Of a DNA stretch of 64,000 nt, positions 1-9,645 are shown in pieces. The position numbers and the translations under genes were made by a program. Under the pieces are notes generated by a model, which was not told the DNA's origin, ran no database searches, and worked only from the letters and a program-made list of their open reading frames with translations. Source of the stretch: Thalassotalea eurytherma (lineage in GTDB: Bacteria > Pseudomonadota > Gammaproteobacteria > Enterobacterales > Alteromonadaceae); NCBI RefSeq assembly GCF_030161415.1, contig NZ_BSSU01000006.1, forward strand, positions 174,365 through 238,364, given 5' to 3'. The first letter of the stretch is position 1. Every line of letters begins with the position of its first letter.

Positions 1-1667
1 TCAGTTAATGCTTGATACTTAACGTAACCTTCATGTGAAAGTGTTACGACAACGTCTTCTTCGTTAATTAAGTCTTCTAAAGAAATATCATGTGAAGAGT
101 TAGTAATTTCTGTACGACGCTCGTCACCAAAGTCATTGCGAATAACTTCTAATTCTTCTTTAATCACTTCCATTAAGCGTGCAGGACTAGCCAAAATATG
201 CAATAGCTCTGCAATTAAGTCTAATAACTCTTTGTACTCGCTTAGAATCTTTTCATGTTCCATACCTGACAACTTATAAAGCTGTAAATCAACTATGGCT
301 TTTGCTTGTTCTGGTGTTAAGTAATATAAGCCGTCACGGATACCGTATTGTGGCTCTAACCACTCTGGGCGTGCTGCGTCATTGCCAGCAGCTTCTAACA
401 TGCCGCTTACATTACCTAATGCCCAACCTTGAGAGACCAACTTCACTTCAGCTTCTTTACGGTTAGCTGAGTTCTTAACTAATTCAATCACTGGATCAAT
501 GTTAGCTAAAGCGATTGATAAGCCTTCTAAGATATGCGCGCGATCACGTGCTTTACGTAATTCAAAAATTGTACGACGTGTAACAACTTCGCGACGGTGA
601 AGTAAAAATGCTTCAAGCATTTCTTTTAGGTTAAAACACTTAGGTTGGCCGTCGGCTAGGGCAACCATATTTAAACCAAAAGACACTTGCATTTGTGTAA
701 GTTTATACAAGTTATTTAAAACAACTTCGCCTACGTCACCTCGTTTAACTTCAATAACCATGCGCATGCCGTCTTTATCAGACTCATCACGTAAGGCAGA
801 AATACCTTCAAGACGTTTTTCTTTAACAAGCTCTGCCATTTTTTCAATCAGACGAGCTTTGTTTACTTGGTAAGGAAGTTCATGAACGACGATTGTTTCT
901 TTACCCGTGCTTTCATTGACTTCAATTTCAGCACGTGCGCGGATTTTAATTTTACCGCGACCTGTTTTATAAGCTTCTTGAATTCCTGCTCGGCCACTAA
1001 TGATCCCTTTGGTTGGGAAATCAGGACCTGGAATATATTCCATGAGCTCATCAATCGTTAATTCGTCATTTTCAATCAATGCTAAAGACGCATTAATTAC
1101 TTCAGTTAAATTATGTGGTGGTATGTTTGTTGCCATACCTACCGCAATACCTGACGAACCATTCACTAACAATGCAGGTATACGCGTTGGCATTACTGCT
1201 GGAATATGTTCAGTACCGTCATAGTTAGGAACGAAGTCTACGGTTTCTTTTTCTAAATCCGCCAAAATAGAATGAGAGATTTTATTCATTCTAATTTCGG
1301 TATAACGCATTGCTGCTGCAGAATCACCATCTACAGAACCAAAGTTACCTTGGCCATCTACAAGCATGTAGCGCATTGAGAAATCTTGAGCCATACGAAC
1401 GATAGTGTCGTATACCGCTGTATCACCGTGAGGGTGATACTTACCGATTACGTCACCAACCACACGGGCAGATTTTTTATAAGGTTTGTTGTAGTCATTG
1501 CCTAATACATTCATCGCGAATAGAACGCGTCTATGTACTGGTTTTAAGCCGTCACGTACATCTGGTAACGCACGACCTACGATTACACTCATTGCATAGT
1601 CTAGATATGAGCTTTTCAGCTCATCTTCTATGTTGACTGGAACAATCTCTTTTGCCAGATCGGTCAT
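1..1667 (-). CDS. gyrA: DNA gyrase subunit A, 5' part (runs off left edge)
   Basis: Type II topoisomerase subunit that breaks and rejoins DNA; partner of GyrB. Only the N-terminal 555 codons lie in the window; the frame is open through base 1. The start is the ATG at 1667-1665, giving [20 protein letters not shown], the usual GyrA N-terminus, with AGGGAT 11 bases upstream. The breakage-reunion domain is complete: the active-site tyrosine is in [11 protein letters not shown]. The quinolone-resistance region reads [15 protein letters not shown], so the residue equivalent to E. coli Ser83 is Thr and Asp87 is kept. The C-terminal DNA-wrapping pinwheel is outside the window. It is divergent from the DUF2375 gene across a 430-base gap. 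Identity is certain from the sequence. Confidence 0.98.
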   Translation of the reverse strand, partial: MTDLAKEIVPVNIEDELKSSYLDYAMSVIVGRALPDVRDGLKPVHRRVLFAMNVLGNDYNKPYKKSARVVGDVIGKYHPHGDTAVYDTIVRMAQDFSMRYMLVDGQGNFGSVDGDSAAAMRYTEIRMNKISHSILADLEKETVDFVPNYDGTEHIPAVMPTRIPALLVNGSSGIAVGMATNIPPHNLTEVINASLALIENDELTIDELMEYIPGPDFPTKGIISGRAGIQEAYKTGRGKIKIRARAEIEVNESTGKETIVVHELPYQVNKARLIEKMAELVKEKRLEGISALRDESDKDGMRMVIEVKRGDVGEVVLNNLYKLTQMQVSFGLNMVALADGQPKCFNLKEMLEAFLLHRREVVTRRTIFELRKARDRAHILEGLSIALANIDPVIELVKNSANRKEAEVKLVSQGWALGNVSGMLEAAGNDAARPEWLEPQYGIRDGLYYLTPEQAKAIVDLQLYKLSGMEHEKILSEYKELLDLIAELLHILASPARLMEVIKEELEVIRNDFGDERRTEITNSSHDISLEDLINEEDVVVTLSHEGYVKYQALT

Positions 1668-2097
1668 AAATAGATGGTATCCCTAAATACTGAAAAATTT
1701 CGAAATTTTTATTATCTTATGTGATATGCATACTAACACAAAAAAGTGTTAGACCATACTCAAAATAGACTACCATTTTGTACTGGATGAGCTTGTATTT
1801 CAACCCCCTAATGAAACCACCACTATCAAGCTCTAAACGGCTGTTTTAATTCACTTAATTAACAAGCGACAATTTCATTAAATATATTTATTTAGCAATT
1901 ACAAATTTAATGGTTTAAAAATCAACCAAAAGCATCAAATTCAGCACTTATTCATCAACTAATATCACTTGATACAAGTTGCAACATTTATCTAACAAAC
2001 TTCAACAGACCTTAGACTCTTGATTACCTACACTAGCGTCATAAACAAATTTTTAACAACCATTAAAATAAACCCTGTCAAATACTAAGGATAAGAT
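1668..2097. promoter_or_regulatory. 430-base divergent intergenic region upstream of gyrA
   Basis: No open frame worth calling. It must hold the gyrA promoter (minus) and that of the DUF2375 gene (plus), but no convincing -35/-10 pair was found. Two symmetrical sequences stand out close to gyrA: an 18-base perfect palindrome at 1693-1710 (AAAAATTT-CG-AAATTTTT type), 26 bases before the gyrA start, and an inverted repeat CTAACAC/GTGTTAG at 1733-1739/1746-1752 around a six-A spacer. Either could be an operator or an RNA hairpin in the gyrA leader; this is inference. Confidence 0.5.
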
Positions 2098-2352
2098 ATG
2101 AGCGTCCATAATCAGAGCCAATTAGTTACAGTTATTTATTATGAAGAAGCCTCATTGGTCATCAAGCATGATGTAAAGTCATTTGATCTAGGCTTAGGTG
2201 GTCGTGTGGTTTTACCTGAGTCATACAAAAAAGGTAAATCAATTATTGCAGTGTGCGAGGGAAAGGTGAACTTCTTAAATAAGGTTGGCGATAGAGTTTT
2301 ACCGGCAGAACAAACTGATAACACAGAATTTGCAGAGCTTTCTTTTCATTAA
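2098..2352 (+). CDS. DUF2375 / TIGR02922 family small protein
   Basis: An 84-residue soluble protein with no signal peptide or membrane segment. The start ATG has AAGGAT eight bases upstream. The beginning (LVTVIYYEEASL) and the middle (GLGGRVVLPESYKKGKSIIAVCEG) resemble the TIGR02922/DUF2375 family, small proteins described from Colwellia and Shewanella with no known function. It stands alone, divergent from gyrA and convergent with the Mpo1-like gene. Its stop codon sits inside a perfect hairpin (2331-2360). The family assignment is from memory, not a search; the function is unknown. Confidence 0.75.
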   Translation: MSVHNQSQLVTVIYYEEASLVIKHDVKSFDLGLGGRVVLPESYKKGKSIIAVCEGKVNFLNKVGDRVLPAEQTDNTEFAELSFH

Positions 2353-2360
2353 GCTCTGCA
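2331..2360. terminator. Hairpin spanning the stop codon, between convergent genes
   Basis: TGCAGAGCTT (2331-2340) pairs perfectly with AAGCTCTGCA (2351-2360) around a ten-base loop. The stop codon of the DUF2375 gene (2350-2352) lies at the loop/3' arm junction. No long U-tract follows on either strand, so it may act as a weak or bidirectional terminator or as an RNA-stabilising hairpin for the two convergent transcripts. Confidence 0.5.
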
Positions 2361-2372
2361 CCACTTCTAATA

Positions 2373-2906
2373 TTAAGCTGATTTAGCTTTTTCAAAAGCA
2401 CGACGTTTATCACGCGCTATTTCAGTGACTTCCTTTTCCATTTCTTCATTGATACCAAGTGCAAAAACTACTTCAGAAACCAAAAACAATGGCCCAATAA
2501 GCAATTGGTTGAGATCGTCAACGAATGCAGGTTTCGCTTTCTCATAGGCATGACCTACAAATTGAATGATCCAACCGATAACAAAGATGCCAACAGCCAT
2601 CCACGCGGCATTTGGCAATACACTAATATTTACTGCTGCCCAATAAACTGGAGCAAACAACAAGGTAGCAATCAAGCCTATTTTCAAATCAAGAATGACG
2701 TAATAAATAACCACCAATAACGCGACGATTGGCATGACAGGTAACACCACTTCGTTAGTTTGTGAGCTCCATTCGATATTTAGCATATTTACTAATACCA
2801 TCACAGACATCACGATCAGCGGTACACCAAAAAAGTGTGTTCTCACATTTTTCTTATTTAAATGTACACTTTTATACGTTGATAATTGGTCAACAATTGA
2901 TTTCAT
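2373..2906 (-). CDS. Mpo1-like (DUF962 / YGL010w-like) membrane protein
   Basis: A 177-residue inner-membrane protein. The N-terminus YKSVHLNKKNVRTHFFGVP and the later GWIIQFVGHAYEKAKPAFVDD carry the conserved histidines of the DUF962/Mpo1 family, with about four hydrophobic segments between them (roughly residues 27-120). In yeast Mpo1 is an iron-dependent dioxygenase that alpha-oxidises 2-hydroxy fatty acids; the bacterial members are largely uncharacterised, so the reaction here is inference. The C-terminus is charged and cytoplasmic-looking. It lies 63 bases downstream of, and in the same direction as, the permease gene, so co-transcription is possible but not shown. Confidence 0.8.
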   Translation of the reverse strand: MKSIVDQLSTYKSVHLNKKNVRTHFFGVPLIVMSVMVLVNMLNIEWSSQTNEVVLPVMPIVALLVVIYYVILDLKIGLIATLLFAPVYWAAVNISVLPNAAWMAVGIFVIGWIIQFVGHAYEKAKPAFVDDLNQLLIGPLFLVSEVVFALGINEEMEKEVTEIARDKRRAFEKAKSA

Positions 2907-2969
2907 AACTCACCCATAACTTACTTTATTATTTTAATGATCTTTTTGTTCTAGTAACACGTCCGACCA

Positions 2970-4241
2970 TTACTTTACTCTTTTGTTCCACTGAAATAAA
3001 GCATAACCAAATACCATAAATAACAGTGTCATCAGCCAACTATTAATACTTGCCTGTGTTGCCAACCATAGACAGATCAACATAGATAGTAACGGAATTG
3101 CACTACCAAATGGCAGGAACCACAAACCTTGCTCTTGATATTCTTTCTTGAGTTTAATTAACGCGCCAATTGAAATCATAAAGCCGATTAATCGAGCTAG
3201 GCTACTAATAATGGCCAACCAAACAAAGCTACCGGTGATCGCTAACAAGCCAGCGACAATTACCAAAAAGTATGTAGAGTTTATCGGGCTTTGATGTTGT
3301 TCATGAGTTTTAGTAAACCATTTAGGCAATTGCCCAAGGCTTGCTAAAGATTGTGTCATTCGAGAAGCAGTAAAGATAACTACGGTGAGGTTTCCTGAAA
3401 TAGAAAAAACCGCAGATAAGGTCATTAGCAAGACACCAACCTCTCCCATGGTTACTTGAGCAACATCTGACATTGGCGTATTCGTTGCACTTAATTCAGG
3501 CAATACACTTATACTTGTCCATTGAATAAAAAAGTATATGACACTAGTAGCGAGCAATGTTCCGATAAGCGCAATTGCAATCTTTTGTTTCGGGTTTTTA
3601 GTTTCTCCAGCAGGAACAACAGCACCTTCAAAACCAATATATGCGTAGATCAGCAATAACAAAGCACCATCAAAATCTTTTACATCATTAACGTTCTCGA
3701 TGAAAAAAATATCATTCGTTAAATAGGAAAAGCCAAAAACAATAAAAATTAATAGTGGTATTAGTTTGAGCAAGGTAATCGCCTGAATAAACCGCATTGC
3801 TCGTAAAGCACTGACAATGTTAACTCGGCCAAGCAAACACAAAATAATGATCATCACTAATTGCTTATAAATTGGCTCTGAAATAACGGGTATAAACTGT
3901 GAAAGATAAAACAACAAAGCATTAGTATTTGCCGCTAGTGCGGTAAGGCGACCAACATATAATAGCCAAGTCGTTTGAAAAGCCACCTGGTGACCAAAGG
4001 CTTTTTCGGTATAAGCGACAGGACCACCGTTGTCATCAAAGCCAGTTGACAATTGTGCAAAACAGATAATTATTGTCGCCATCAGCAAACTACATAGCAC
4101 AAACATCCATGGGCTAAATAAACCTGCGATATCCGCTGCTGCGGCTGGCAAGGCAAAAATACCCGCGCCGATTAGCCCATTAATTGCTAAAGCGGCAACA
4201 CCAAAACGACCAATAACACGGTTAAAATGATTTTTTGACAT
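2970..4241 (-). CDS. APC-family amino acid permease
   Basis: A 423-residue integral membrane protein with about 12 hydrophobic helices. The first helix carries INGLIGAGIFALPAAAAD, the glycine-rich unwound helix (GAGIF) typical of the APC superfamily; IYAYIGFEGAVVPAGETKNPKQ matches the TM6 region (GFE...P.GE.KNP) of these transporters. It most likely moves an amino acid by proton or exchange coupling; the substrate cannot be read from sequence. The gene is divergent from ubiG (106-base gap). The start MSKNHFNRVIG is the only sensible one. Confidence 0.85.
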   Translation of the reverse strand: MSKNHFNRVIGRFGVAALAINGLIGAGIFALPAAAADIAGLFSPWMFVLCSLLMATIIICFAQLSTGFDDNGGPVAYTEKAFGHQVAFQTTWLLYVGRLTALAANTNALLFYLSQFIPVISEPIYKQLVMIIILCLLGRVNIVSALRAMRFIQAITLLKLIPLLIFIVFGFSYLTNDIFFIENVNDVKDFDGALLLLIYAYIGFEGAVVPAGETKNPKQKIAIALIGTLLATSVIYFFIQWTSISVLPELSATNTPMSDVAQVTMGEVGVLLMTLSAVFSISGNLTVVIFTASRMTQSLASLGQLPKWFTKTHEQHQSPINSTYFLVIVAGLLAITGSFVWLAIISSLARLIGFMISIGALIKLKKEYQEQGLWFLPFGSAIPLLSMLICLWLATQASINSWLMTLLFMVFGYALFQWNKRVK

Positions 4242-4347
4242 GCGTACTTCTTTTCTTTTTTATTATTATTTTTATTTGCCCTTATCTAGGCGAGCAAACA
4301 TCTTTGGTTTAGAATCTACCTAATAATAATGAAATAAGCCAAAAATA

Positions 4348-5055
4348 ATGTCCAAAGAAGTAAATGTTGATTTAGCTGAAATTGCTAAATTTGAAGAAGT
4401 TGCTCATGAATGGTGGGATCTTGAAGGTAACTTTAAACCACTCCACCAAATTAACCCGCTACGCCGTCAATTTATTATTCAGCACGTTGGAGAGCTGTTC
4501 GAGAAAGTAACTATCGATGTTGGTTGTGGTGGTGGAATCTTAGCAGAGAGCCTTGCTAAATTAGGTGCTAATGTTACGGGTATCGACATGGGTGAAGAAC
4601 CATTGAATGTAGCAAAACTTCATGCATTAGAGTCAAAGACTCAAGTTGAATACCAAAAGATTACCGCTGAAGCAAAAGCGCAACAAGCACCTGCGACCTT
4701 CGATATTGTGACCTGTATGGAAATGCTCGAACATGTGCCTGATCCAGAATCAATCATTAAAGCGTGTGCAGATATGGTTAAGCCTGGCGGCTATGTGTTT
4801 TTCTCGACACTAAATAAAACAATTAAGAGTTATTTGTTGGCTATTGTCGCAGCAGAGAAACTGCTTAAGCTTGTTCCCGATGGCACACATCACCATGAAA
4901 ATTTCATCCGTCCATCAACCCTAATCGCTTGGGCTGAAAAGCATGGTTTAAAATGTATCGATGCCACCGGCATTCATTACAACCCTATTACAGAAAACCA
5001 TAAGTTAGCACCTGGTCTAGATGTAAATTACATTTTATGTTGCCAAAAACGATGA
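4348..5055 (+). CDS. ubiG: Ubiquinone biosynthesis O-methyltransferase UbiG
   Basis: S-adenosylmethionine-dependent enzyme that performs both O-methylations of the ubiquinone ring. 235 residues, as in the family. The N-terminus ([27 protein letters not shown]) and the SAM-binding motif I ([19 protein letters not shown], residues about 55-75) followed by VTGIDMGEE are diagnostic. The stop codon overlaps the next start as ATGA (5052-5055), so the downstream phosphatase is probably translationally coupled. The position beside gyrA and upstream of nrdAB is usual for Alteromonadales and close to the Pseudomonas gyrA/ubiG region. Confidence 0.96.
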   Translation: MSKEVNVDLAEIAKFEEVAHEWWDLEGNFKPLHQINPLRRQFIIQHVGELFEKVTIDVGCGGGILAESLAKLGANVTGIDMGEEPLNVAKLHALESKTQVEYQKITAEAKAQQAPATFDIVTCMEMLEHVPDPESIIKACADMVKPGGYVFFSTLNKTIKSYLLAIVAAEKLLKLVPDGTHHHENFIRPSTLIAWAEKHGLKCIDATGIHYNPITENHKLAPGLDVNYILCCQKR

Positions 5056-5744
5056 GTCACAACACAACCTATGATGCCGTACTATTTGACTTAGACGGCA
5101 CGATATTAGATACCGCAGATGACTTAGGCGCAGCGTTAAACTATATGCTAGGAAAATATGAGCTACCGCTTATATCTCCAGAGATATATCGTCCTATCGC
5201 CTCTGATGGTGCTCTTGGCCTGCTAACGTTAGGCTTTGGTGACGTATTAGCATCTTATGACTATGAAGTGCTGAGGCAAGAGTTCCTTGCCTATTATGAA
5301 GATAATATTGCGAAGTACACCACTATATATGATGGTTTAACCGATACGCTACAAGCGTTGCAAGACGCTAATATCCCATGGGGTATCATTACGAATAAAC
5401 CCATTGGTTTAACAAACATTTTAACGCCTCATTATAAAGCTCTCGATTATAGTGCAATAACAATTGGTGGTGATTCCTTAACTAAACGTAAACCCGATCC
5501 AATGCCGATGTTTTATTGCTGCAATGAACTAAACGTTCGCCCAGAGCGTTGTTTATACGTTGGTGATGCACCGCGCGATATTGAAGCTGGTAACAGAGCA
5601 AACATGACAACAGTGATTGCCGGATGGGGTTACATTCAAGACTTAAAAGATTGCGATAGTTGGTCGGCTGATTATTTGGCAAAATCGACAACAGATTTAC
5701 ATCAGTTTATTTTTAACGCAGATCGAACAAACTCTAAACAATAA
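5052..5744 (+). CDS. HAD-IA phosphatase, MupP/Gph-like
   Basis: A 230-residue haloacid-dehalogenase hydrolase. It has motif [15 protein letters not shown] near the N-terminus, motif II ITNKP, the conserved Lys with KRKPDP and motif [13 protein letters not shown]. The start is the ATG at 5052, overlapping the ubiG stop (ATGA); an in-frame ATG 15 bases earlier is less likely. It would usually be named phosphoglycolate phosphatase, but the position directly after ubiG and features such as [15 protein letters not shown] and GYIQ...W.AD resemble Pseudomonas MupP, the N-acetylmuramic acid 6-phosphate phosphatase of peptidoglycan recycling, which is also encoded beside ubiG. The enzyme class is certain; substrate is open. 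Confidence 0.85.
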   Translation: MSHNTTYDAVLFDLDGTILDTADDLGAALNYMLGKYELPLISPEIYRPIASDGALGLLTLGFGDVLASYDYEVLRQEFLAYYEDNIAKYTTIYDGLTDTLQALQDANIPWGIITNKPIGLTNILTPHYKALDYSAITIGGDSLTKRKPDPMPMFYCCNELNVRPERCLYVGDAPRDIEAGNRANMTTVIAGWGYIQDLKDCDSWSADYLAKSTTDLHQFIFNADRTNSKQ

Positions 5745-6108
5745 GTTTAATCGTTTGTTTTTTTAAGGATTTTATTTTTCTTATTACAAAATCACATAAC
5801 GGTTAGGCTAAAGTAATTTAAATAATTATAACTTGGTAAAATAAAAAAAATAAACATTGCGTTTTTACAATTACTCGTAAGAAAGCTTTTGCTAAGTTAG
5901 TCACTACTAACATGAAAGACCAGTTGCATTTACAGGTGAAAAATTGTCATCTTTTTACCCTTGCAAAGCTAACCAAACCCCATTATCTTGTGATAATAAT
6001 TTGAATAAGCCCTATATATTGTGTTTAAGAAATATCCAACCACACTATGTAGATTTCTAGTTAGCAATCTTTAATAGAACAACAATAAAAAAGATTTACA
6101 GGACTTTC
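5745..6108 (+). promoter_or_regulatory. nrdA upstream region with two candidate NrdR boxes
   Basis: A 364-base gap without a gene. Box 1 at 6009-6024 (GCCCTATATATTGTGT) matches 14 of 16 positions of the NrdR consensus acaCwAtATaTwGtgt as I recall it; box 2 at 6042-6057 (ACACTATGTAGA...) is weaker, about 11 of 16. Their starts are 33 bases apart, about three helical turns, close to the 31-32 usual for paired NrdR boxes. They lie 50-100 bases before nrdA. NrdR represses ribonucleotide reductase genes when dATP is plentiful. No unambiguous -35/-10 pair was identified. The rest of the gap is AT-rich and featureless. Confidence 0.6.
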
Positions 6109-8379
6109 ATGAATAGCAACCTCTTCGTAACGAAACGCAATGGCGAAAAAGAAGCCATAGATCTTGAAAAAATTCACAAAGTAATCGCTTGGGCTGCAGA
6201 AAACCTAGAAGATGTATCTGTATCACAAGTAGAATTAAAATCTCACATCCAGTTTTACGATGGTATAAAGACTGAAGATATTCATGAAACGATTATTAAA
6301 TCAGCTGCTGATTTAATTTCTGAAGAATCTCCAGACTATCAGTATTTAGCTGCCCGTTTAGCGATTTTCCATTTACGTAAGAAAGCCTATGGTAAATTTG
6401 AGCCGCCTAAATTATACGAACACGTATTAAACATGGTAGAGCTTGGTAAATACGATAAACACCTAACAGAAGATTATTCAAAAGAAGAATTTGAAGCAAT
6501 GGAAGGCTTTATAGACCATTCACGCGATTTAAACTTTAGTTACGCTGCGGTAAAGCAATTAGAAGGTAAGTACCTGGTTCAAAACCGTGTAACGGGTGAA
6601 ATTTATGAGAGTGCTCAGTTCCTTTACTTACTCGTTGCGGCTTGTTTATTTGCCAAGTATGAAAAAGACGTTCGCCTTGACTATGTAAAAGGCTTTTACG
6701 ATGCTATTTCTACGTTCAAAATTTCGTTACCTACGCCAATTATGGCTGGCGTAAGAACGCCTACGCGTCAGTTCTCATCATGTGTGTTAATTGAATGTGG
6801 CGATAGCTTAGACTCAATTAATGCTACTTCTAGTTCAATCGTGAAATATGTTTCTCAACGAGCTGGTATTGGTATCAACGCAGGTCGTATTCGTGCTTTA
6901 GGTAGTGCAATTAGAGATGGTGAAGCTTTTCACACTGGTTGTATTCCATTTTACAAACATTTCCAGACAGCAGTAAAAAGCTGTTCACAAGGTGGTGTTC
7001 GTGGTGGCGCTGCTACCCTATTCTATCCACTTTGGCATCTTGAAGTTGAAAGTCTACTTGTACTTAAGAATAACCGTGGTGTTGAAGAAAACCGCGTACG
7101 TCACTTAGATTACGGTGTGCAATTTAACAAATTAATGTATCAGCGCTTAATCAAAGGCGAGTCTATTACATTATTCAGCCCAAGCGATGTGCCTGGCTTA
7201 TATGATGCATTTTTCGAAGACCAAGATAAGTTTGAAGCGCTTTATGTTAAATATGAACAAGACGAGTCAATTCGTAAAAAGCGTATAAAAGCTATCGAAA
7301 TCTTTAGTTTGTTCGCTCAAGAGCGCGCAAGTACAGGTCGTATCTATCTACAAAACGTTGACCACTGTAATACGCATAGCCCTTTCATTGCAGAAAAGGC
7401 ACCTATTCGTCAATCTAACTTATGTTTAGAGATAGCATTACCTACTAAGCCATTAAACGAAGTCAGTGATCCAGAAGGTGAAATTGCGCTTTGTACGTTA
7501 TCTGCGTTTAACTTGGGTGCAATTGAATCTCTTGACGAGTTAGAAGGTTTAGCTGATTTAGCAATTAGAGCATTAGACAGTCTACTTGATTACCAAGATT
7601 ATCCTGTTCCTGCTGCGCATAACGCAACAATGGGTCGAAGAACATTAGGTATAGGTGTGATCAACTACGCTTACTACTTGGCTAAAAATGGCGTTTTCTA
7701 TTCAAATGGTAGCGCGAACAACTTAACACATAGAACGTTTGAAGCAATTCAATATTACTTGCTTAAAGCGTCAAATAACTTAGCTAAAGAGCTTGGTGCT
7801 TGCCCTAAATTTGATGAAACAAAGTTAAGCCAAGGTATTTTACCAATTGACACATACAAGAAAGAAGTTGATAAAATTACTGAAGAACCTCTTCACTTAG
7901 ATTGGGAAGGTTTACGTGCTAGCATTCAAGAGCATGGTGTTCGTAACTCAACAGTATCAGCATTAATGCCTTCTGAAACGTCTTCGCAAATCTCAAACGC
8001 AACAAATGGTATTGAGCCACCACGTGGTTTAATTTCTATCAAAGCGAGTAAAGACGGCGTATTAAAGCAAGTTGTTCCAGAATACAAAAAGCTCAAGCAT
8101 AATTATGAGCTGTTATGGAATATCCCATCGAATGATGGTTATTTAGAACTTGTTGGTATCATGCAAAAATTTGTTGACCAAACTATTTCAGCAAATACAA
8201 ACTACGACCCAGCTAAATATGAAGGTGGTAAAGTACCTGTTAAGCAAATCATTCAAGACTTGCTAAAAGCTTATAAATTAGGTGTAAAAACCTTGTATTA
8301 CCACAACACCCGCGACGGTGCAGCTGACGGCCAAATGGAAGAAGATGAAGGCTGTGAAGGCGGCGCTTGTAAGATCTAA
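6109..8379 (+). CDS. nrdA: Ribonucleoside-diphosphate reductase class Ia, alpha subunit
   Basis: Large subunit of the aerobic ribonucleotide reductase, which makes dNDPs from NDPs with radical transfer from NrdB. 756 residues (E. coli 761). An N-terminal ATP-cone (FVTKRNGEKEAIDLEKIHKVI) gives allosteric dATP/ATP control. Catalytic residues are visible: redox cysteine in FSSCVLIECGDS, N-x-C-x-E in SNLCLEI (radical cysteine and glutamate), the second redox cysteine in ALCTLSAFNLGA, radical-path tyrosines in TLYYHNTRDGA, and the C-terminal thiol pair CEGGACKI that is re-reduced by thioredoxin or glutaredoxin. Followed by nrdB after 109 bases containing a hairpin. Confidence 0.98.
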   Translation: MNSNLFVTKRNGEKEAIDLEKIHKVIAWAAENLEDVSVSQVELKSHIQFYDGIKTEDIHETIIKSAADLISEESPDYQYLAARLAIFHLRKKAYGKFEPPKLYEHVLNMVELGKYDKHLTEDYSKEEFEAMEGFIDHSRDLNFSYAAVKQLEGKYLVQNRVTGEIYESAQFLYLLVAACLFAKYEKDVRLDYVKGFYDAISTFKISLPTPIMAGVRTPTRQFSSCVLIECGDSLDSINATSSSIVKYVSQRAGIGINAGRIRALGSAIRDGEAFHTGCIPFYKHFQTAVKSCSQGGVRGGAATLFYPLWHLEVESLLVLKNNRGVEENRVRHLDYGVQFNKLMYQRLIKGESITLFSPSDVPGLYDAFFEDQDKFEALYVKYEQDESIRKKRIKAIEIFSLFAQERASTGRIYLQNVDHCNTHSPFIAEKAPIRQSNLCLEIALPTKPLNEVSDPEGEIALCTLSAFNLGAIESLDELEGLADLAIRALDSLLDYQDYPVPAAHNATMGRRTLGIGVINYAYYLAKNGVFYSNGSANNLTHRTFEAIQYYLLKASNNLAKELGACPKFDETKLSQGILPIDTYKKEVDKITEEPLHLDWEGLRASIQEHGVRNSTVSALMPSETSSQISNATNGIEPPRGLISIKASKDGVLKQVVPEYKKLKHNYELLWNIPSNDGYLELVGIMQKFVDQTISANTNYDPAKYEGGKVPVKQIIQDLLKAYKLGVKTLYYHNTRDGAADGQMEEDEGCEGGACKI

Positions 8380-8387
8380 TAACCTGT

Positions 8388-8421
8388 TAAAACCGTAGTA
8401 ATGTTAATTGCTACGGTTTTA
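8388..8421 (+). terminator. Hairpin between nrdA and nrdB
   Basis: TAAAACCGTAG (8388-8398) pairs perfectly with CTACGGTTTTA (8411-8421) across a 12-base loop, directly after the nrdA stop. No long U-run follows, so rather than a full terminator it may attenuate read-through or protect the nrdA 3' end, adjusting the alpha:beta subunit ratio. The function is inference. Confidence 0.5.
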
Positions 8422-8488
8422 AGTCGAAGCACCCTATTTCGCTTAAAAAATAATAATAATCGCCAAGTAAATTTTTCCGGAGTAAATG

Positions 8489-9619
8489 ATGGCATACACT
8501 ACGTTTAACCAAGAGCCAAATAACGCCCTACTTGAACCTATGTTTTTAGGTAACAGCGTTAACGTATCTCGATACGACCAACAACGCTTTATGGCTTTTG
8601 AGAAACTGATTGAAAAGCAGTTATCATTTTTTTGGCGTCCTGAAGAAGTTGACGTTTCAAAAGACAGAGCTGACTGGCAATCTTTAACACCATCAGAAAG
8701 ACATATTTTTATTTCTAATCTAAAGTATCAAACGCTTTTAGATTCTATGGCGGCACGTTCAGTAAATGCCGTGTTATTGCCAATTGTTTCATTACCAGAA
8801 GTTGAAACTTGGATTGAGACATGGGCATTTAGTGAAACCATTCACTCTCGCTCATATACACACATTCTGCGCAACCTCTTCACGGATCCAAGTGAAGTAT
8901 TTGATGATATTGTTGTTAACCCGGCAATTTTGAAACGTGCCTCAAGCATTGCTAAATACTTTGACGATGTGATTTTAACGACGCAATTATTACAATCTCA
9001 AGGCGAAGGTACTTATGAGATTAATGGTAAATCAATTGAAGTTAATTTACGCAAACTAAAAGAACGTTTATACCTGGCCATTTGTTCAGTAAATGCATTA
9101 GAAGCAATACGTTTTTATGTCAGCTTTGCGTGTTCATTCGCTTTTGCCGAGCGAGAATTGCTAGAAGGTAACGCTAAAATCATCAAATTAATTGCTCGTG
9201 ATGAAGCATTGCATTTAACAGGCACACAGCACATTTTGAATAACTGGGCTACTGGTAAAGATGATCCAGAAATGCAGGAAATTTCAGAGCAATTTGCGGA
9301 ACAAGGCAAGCAAATTTTCTTAGACGTTGTTGAACAAGAAAAAGAATGGGCACAGTACCTATTTAAAGATGGTTCAATGATTGGTTTGAACGCTGAAATT
9401 CTAAATCAATACATTGAGTACATTAGTAACCAACGTATGGTTGCTATTGGCTTTGATGCACCGTTTGAGGTTAAAAGTAACCCATTACCTTGGATGAACG
9501 CTTACCTAGTTAGTGATAACGTGCAGGTTGCGCCTCAAGAAAGTGAAATTTCTAGCTACCTTGTTGGTCAAGTAGATTCAGAAGTAAGTTCAGATGACTT
9601 TGATGGTTTTGACTTATAG
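8489..9619 (+). CDS. nrdB: Ribonucleoside-diphosphate reductase class Ia, beta subunit
   Basis: Small subunit carrying the diferric-tyrosyl radical cofactor. The start is the second of two adjacent ATGs (8489), six bases after CCGGAG, giving MAYTTFNQE and 376 residues, the same as E. coli NrdB; the ATG at 8486 would be only three bases from the Shine-Dalgarno. Metal ligands and the radical tyrosine are seen in [13 protein letters not shown] (Glu, His, Tyr) and ARDEALHL (Glu, His). The C-terminal NVQVAPQE...[12 protein letters not shown] tail is the NrdA-docking peptide. Part of nrdA-nrdB-ferredoxin. Confidence 0.98.
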   Translation: MAYTTFNQEPNNALLEPMFLGNSVNVSRYDQQRFMAFEKLIEKQLSFFWRPEEVDVSKDRADWQSLTPSERHIFISNLKYQTLLDSMAARSVNAVLLPIVSLPEVETWIETWAFSETIHSRSYTHILRNLFTDPSEVFDDIVVNPAILKRASSIAKYFDDVILTTQLLQSQGEGTYEINGKSIEVNLRKLKERLYLAICSVNALEAIRFYVSFACSFAFAERELLEGNAKIIKLIARDEALHLTGTQHILNNWATGKDDPEMQEISEQFAEQGKQIFLDVVEQEKEWAQYLFKDGSMIGLNAEILNQYIEYISNQRMVAIGFDAPFEVKSNPLPWMNAYLVSDNVQVAPQESEISSYLVGQVDSEVSSDDFDGFDL

Positions 9620-9645
9620 TCAAATAAATCGAATCGTTTCTCGCC

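Noticed and set aside
1..5. Apparent TGA at the very start of the window as the end of gyrA
   Set aside because: It is not in the gyrA frame; the frame reads ACT then GA and continues off the edge.
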